From JALZUV01 sp964654855 (GTDB lineage: Bacteria > Pseudomonadota > Alphaproteobacteria > Rickettsiales > JALZUV01), in assembly GCA_964654855.1 (NCBI GenBank), contig CAZZJS010000006.1, forward strand, positions 62,001-126,000: DNA of 64,000 bases. Reading direction: 5' to 3'. Under the pieces are notes generated by a model. It had not been told where the DNA came from. It did no database searches and saw nothing but the letters and a program-made list of their open reading frames with translations. Shown in pieces: positions 61,265 through 64,000 of the stretch (position 1 is the stretch's first letter; each line of letters starts with the position of its first letter). Position numbers and translations under genes: made by a program.

Positions 61265-62356
61265 CTAAAGTAGTCGCAGTGTATCAATACGAATTTCAAC
61301 CGGATCATCTACAAATTCAACCGGTAGTGGTTCGTTTGGTTCGATACGAACGAGTGAGTTTCCGCCCATACCTTTACCAGCTTGAATGATCGAGATAGTG
61401 CCTCGAAGGTAGCTATTCTGTCCTGGCATACCCATCAACACTTCTTGTTTAGTCGATAATTTAACTGCTTCTTTATGCGGAATATAAGCTTCGACATAAG
61501 GGCGAGTATCTGGACGGACAAGCTCTAACGCTGGTTCACCTTTACGAGCAAGGCGATTGTTTGCAAGTAAGCGTTTCTTCACGATACAATTACAAGGGCT
61601 ATCTACTGTGAAATTAGCACCAGTCGTTGTAGAAATGCTGAGGAGTGGTTGGCCTTTTTTCACTTTCATATCAGGTAAGATCGGCGAGTAATAGACCTTA
61701 CCACCAGCAGGTGCATCGACTGTTAACATTTGAGCGGCTACCTGTGCTGAAGTTGCCTTCACAATATAAAGACGTTCGTAAACGCTTGATAGAATGTAAG
61801 CGAGGAGCAGGGCAGAAATAAGCGCAACTGTACCTGTTTTGAGCATCTTAATGGTTTTATGTTTCGCAATTTCTGCAGGAGTGAGGCCTGCAAGAGGGTC
61901 GGGAACATTACGTGGTTTCGTCATGTTGTTACGTGCAACGACATCAAGTAGATCACCCGTATTAACTAACTCACCGCTCGTGTAGGCGGTAACTAGGTAT
62001 TGCATGATCGAGCGCTGGTTACGATCAGAGTTTACGAATTTGCAGCCGATTCTATCAGCATTTACGAATCCAACTTCTAATTGTACAGGAACGCTTAGAG
62101 CAAAACCTTCAAACTGGAATTGGAGTACGCTATCCACGACAGAACCGTTTTGGCGCATATCCGCCGGAGCAGATACACCATTCTCTAATACTACAGAGAT
62201 GCCACCCACAGACCAGTCTGCAAGAGGGTAATTCTGGCCATTAATATGGATGCTCGCGGGCAAGTTAATCCGTATATGTTGACGTTGGGCTTCTGCCTCA
62301 TGCACCATTTGTGGGGTAGCTGAGACGCTCTCAGTCGGGTTAGCGGGGTTAGTCAT
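61265..62356 (-). CDS. alg44: alginate synthase regulatory subunit Alg44 (PilZ)
   Basis: A 363-residue inner-membrane protein. The PilZ domain (residues about 22-125) keeps both c-di-GMP motifs: R25-x3-R29 in QRQHIR and DxSxxG in DWSVGG (47-52). One membrane helix (about 174-192) leads to a periplasmic HlyD-like domain (VDAPAGGKVYYSPILPDMKVKKGQPLLSI). It gates polymerisation by Alg8 when c-di-GMP binds. It follows alg8 by 4 nt. Confidence 0.95.
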   Translation of the reverse strand: MTNPANPTESVSATPQMVHEAEAQRQHIRINLPASIHINGQNYPLADWSVGGISVVLENGVSAPADMRQNGSVVDSVLQFQFEGFALSVPVQLEVGFVNADRIGCKFVNSDRNQRSIMQYLVTAYTSGELVNTGDLLDVVARNNMTKPRNVPDPLAGLTPAEIAKHKTIKMLKTGTVALISALLLAYILSSVYERLYIVKATSAQVAAQMLTVDAPAGGKVYYSPILPDMKVKKGQPLLSISTTTGANFTVDSPCNCIVKKRLLANNRLARKGEPALELVRPDTRPYVEAYIPHKEAVKLSTKQEVLMGMPGQNSYLRGTISIIQAGKGMGGNSLVRIEPNEPLPVEFVDDPVEIRIDTLRLL

Positions 62357-62360
62357 CTGT

Positions 62361-63875
62361 TTAATACTCCGTCATCAATTGAAACCAAAAACTAGGGTCA
62401 GGCACATTAATTACACCACTTATAGTGGCAAGCCCAACAATAAATATCGCAAAAGCGAAAGTTTGCATATAAGCCGAACTCAAACCCATCATACGATCAG
62501 TAAAAGATGAATGCCTTTTTTGCAAAGTTGTATTTTGTCGTGTCCAGCGCTGTTTATCCAATCTGAATAGTACAATCGTTTTTACAAAGGAGCCAACAAT
62601 CTGATTATAATAAAGGAAAAATGGCCAGAATGGGGAAACTACGGGGCGTGAAGCTAGCAACATTAGCACCATAATATAGCGTGTTATCATCATCCAAAGT
62701 GCATAATAGATAATGGCAAATGGGTCATAAACGAGTGAAGCTAAAATCGCGACGATAGGGCCAACGAGCGATGTCCACATCGAAATACGTTGATCTAAGA
62801 TAGCCAACCAAGGGAAGAAGCCCATTGGTTTAGTGCCAAGCAATACCGCACGACCATTAGTACGAAGCATATTACCAAACCAGCGCCGCATAAGCGTGAT
62901 AGAGCTGTCGATGAAAGACTCAGAAGGTGGGGTCTCAATCGTGGTAACACTTACATCTGCTACATAAATCATTGGGTGACCCTTGGAAAGTATGTGGAAC
63001 CAAGAAGATTTATCATCGCCAGTCAGAAATTTAAAGCGTCCTAAGCGCCAGTGGTCAATATAGTCTACCTCTACTCGACGGATAAATTCAGGGTCGGTAA
63101 CGATAGACGCGCGGAACATAGACATTCGTCCTGTTAAGGTAAGTACGCGTTTTGATAAGCTATGTGAGCCCATATACATATTGCGTTGGGCAAAACGCAT
63201 GCTGTACCATTCGCGGAACATCCAGCTGCCCTCAACTTCGCAATGTTCATCGGTTGTTAGGGCGCCGAGGCCGTCGATGGTTTTAAAGAAAGGTGCACAT
63301 TTACGCACGAGTCCGGTTGGGAGCATGCTATCACCGTCAATAACGGATACAATTGCATCTTCTGGTGGGCAGCGTCGGGAGATTGCACGGAAACCAACGG
63401 CGAGGGCATCGCGCTTACCTGTTCCTGCAATACGAACAAAAGCCAGCTTCACATGTTCAGGCGGGTTATAAGCATTGAAAATTTTCTTTACGAGCGTTTG
63501 ATCCGCGCGTTCTACTAAAGATACGACAATAGTGGTAGGGATGCCACAGTGGATCGCTTCAGCAATGACACTATCATATACACGGCGAGTGGTTTCTGAG
63601 CCGATACGAAAGCTAGTAACTAAGAAGTAGTTGTGCGAAGGCATTCCACTTTCGCCTAGAGCATCGGCTTCAGTACGCCATTTTGGGAAAACGATATGTC
63701 TGTAGATTAAAAAGCGGATACAGTTAGTCAGTGCCCAGCCATAGCGCCAGATCGCTAGGATACCAATAATAAAGATGAAGCGAACTGTATCTGGGTTCCA
63801 TAAAATTTCAGGAACCGCAAAAGCAAAGCTCGTCATTGCGAGTAGGTATAATATATGTCCAGTGAGATAATCCAT
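62361..63875 (-). CDS. alg8: alginate synthase catalytic subunit Alg8 (GT2)
   Basis: A 504-residue processive glycosyltransferase. Membrane helices flank a GT-A domain with VSVIDGDSMLP (D180-x-D182 for nucleotide/metal), TDEH (208-211) as the likely catalytic region, and a QxxRW-like MRRWFGNMLR (about 325). It polymerises GDP-mannuronate. It is the first gene of the leftward alginate operon, with a candidate promoter 12 bp upstream and no good ribosome site. Confidence 0.95.
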   Translation of the reverse strand: MDYLTGHILYLLAMTSFAFAVPEILWNPDTVRFIFIIGILAIWRYGWALTNCIRFLIYRHIVFPKWRTEADALGESGMPSHNYFLVTSFRIGSETTRRVYDSVIAEAIHCGIPTTIVVSLVERADQTLVKKIFNAYNPPEHVKLAFVRIAGTGKRDALAVGFRAISRRCPPEDAIVSVIDGDSMLPTGLVRKCAPFFKTIDGLGALTTDEHCEVEGSWMFREWYSMRFAQRNMYMGSHSLSKRVLTLTGRMSMFRASIVTDPEFIRRVEVDYIDHWRLGRFKFLTGDDKSSWFHILSKGHPMIYVADVSVTTIETPPSESFIDSSITLMRRWFGNMLRTNGRAVLLGTKPMGFFPWLAILDQRISMWTSLVGPIVAILASLVYDPFAIIYYALWMMITRYIMVLMLLASRPVVSPFWPFFLYYNQIVGSFVKTIVLFRLDKQRWTRQNTTLQKRHSSFTDRMMGLSSAYMQTFAFAIFIVGLATISGVINVPDPSFWFQLMTEY

Positions 63876-63886
63876 AGGTTGTGTGC

Positions 63887-63915
63887 TATATAAAGGTTAA
63901 TTGCTTACAAGTAAA
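63887..63915 (-). promoter_or_regulatory. Candidate sigma-70-like promoter of alg8
   Basis: On the minus strand TTTACT (63910-63915) and TATATA (63887-63892) are 17 bp apart. The start of transcription would fall about 5 nt before the alg8 ATG, so the message would be nearly leaderless; an unseen upstream gene such as algD might also drive this operon. Confidence 0.35.
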
Positions 63916-64000
63916 GTATTAAATAAAATTAACAAAGAGGTGCATCTTTCGCTTGTAATTGTTCAATAAACCCAATATTTACCCTGATATGTCTAAAAAA

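Noticed and set aside
63989..64000. Rightward gene starting ATGTCTAAAAAA at the window edge
   Set aside because: Only four codons are visible and no ribosome site is present, so it cannot be supported.
1..64000. CRISPR arrays, insertion sequences, prophage genes, rRNA
   Set aside because: No regularly spaced repeats, transposase or integrase motifs, or rRNA segments were seen on either strand.

Overview
The window reads as a chromosomal segment of a motile alphaproteobacterium of fairly low G+C content. I could not assign the order. The lineage signal comes from gene order: tsaD / hemC-hemD-mitofilin-hemY, the fliL-fliM-DUF6468-motE block, tatABC-serS-surE-pcm-nlpD, yajC-secD-Mth938, and SdhE. 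A run of ten Ns inside tsaD (37968-37977) shows the source is a draft or metagenome assembly. Genes are packed tightly, with many TAATG or ATGA stop-start overlaps and convergent genes whose 3' ends overlap by a few bases.

Layout. 1-4.6 kb: sdhE start (edge), a PAS/degenerate-GGDEF protein, a GT4 glycosyltransferase, an alpha/beta hydrolase, engB and argB. 4.6-13.2 kb: an unknown gene, ftsK, a small unknown gene, xth, amt, a UbiH-family monooxygenase and a D,D-carboxypeptidase with a SPOR domain. 13.2-20.5 kb: small unknown genes, then divergent flagellar operons (flgF-flgG-flgA-flgH leftward; fliL-fliM-DUF6468-motE rightward) with two good sigma-54 type promoters. 20.5-28.5 kb: a large P-loop kinase-like protein, tatABC, serS, surE, pcm, an NlpD-like lipoprotein and an unknown gene. 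28.5-44.4 kb: ugd and galU; rpmG-yajC-secD-Mth938; the haem block and tsaD; a ModA-like protein and a CcmA-like ATPase; a COQ10-like protein; lipA, rpoZ, a SulP transporter and tRNA-Ala(GGC).

44.9-63.9 kb is a nearly complete alginate biosynthesis, modification and secretion locus, unusual for an alphaproteobacterium and arranged differently from Pseudomonas. AlgC-like and AlgA-like enzymes make mannose-1-P and GDP-mannose. Alg8 (GT2 polymerase) and Alg44 (PilZ, c-di-GMP receptor) form the membrane synthase. AlgG epimerises, AlgL degrades, and AlgI, AlgJ, AlgX and AlgF O-acetylate. Two Sel1-repeat proteins stand where AlgK would be expected, and AlgG carries an N-terminal helical-repeat extension of about 690 residues. 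algD (GDP-mannose dehydrogenase) and algE (outer-membrane porin) are not in the window. The locus is split into a rightward algA-algX-algF-sel1 operon and a leftward alg8-alg44-algG-algL-sel1-algJ-algI operon whose 3' ends converge. Across that convergent junction lies a decayed tandem duplication of about 430 bp that contains the 3' ends of both genes.

The second main regulatory signal is a set of four to five promoters in front of uncharacterised genes. Each carries TTGTCAT/CTGTAAC-type direct repeats at an 11-bp period, and in three the -10 box lies exactly 21 nt downstream of the best repeat. This suggests a regulon of a PhoB/OmpR-family response regulator, with some near-leaderless transcripts.
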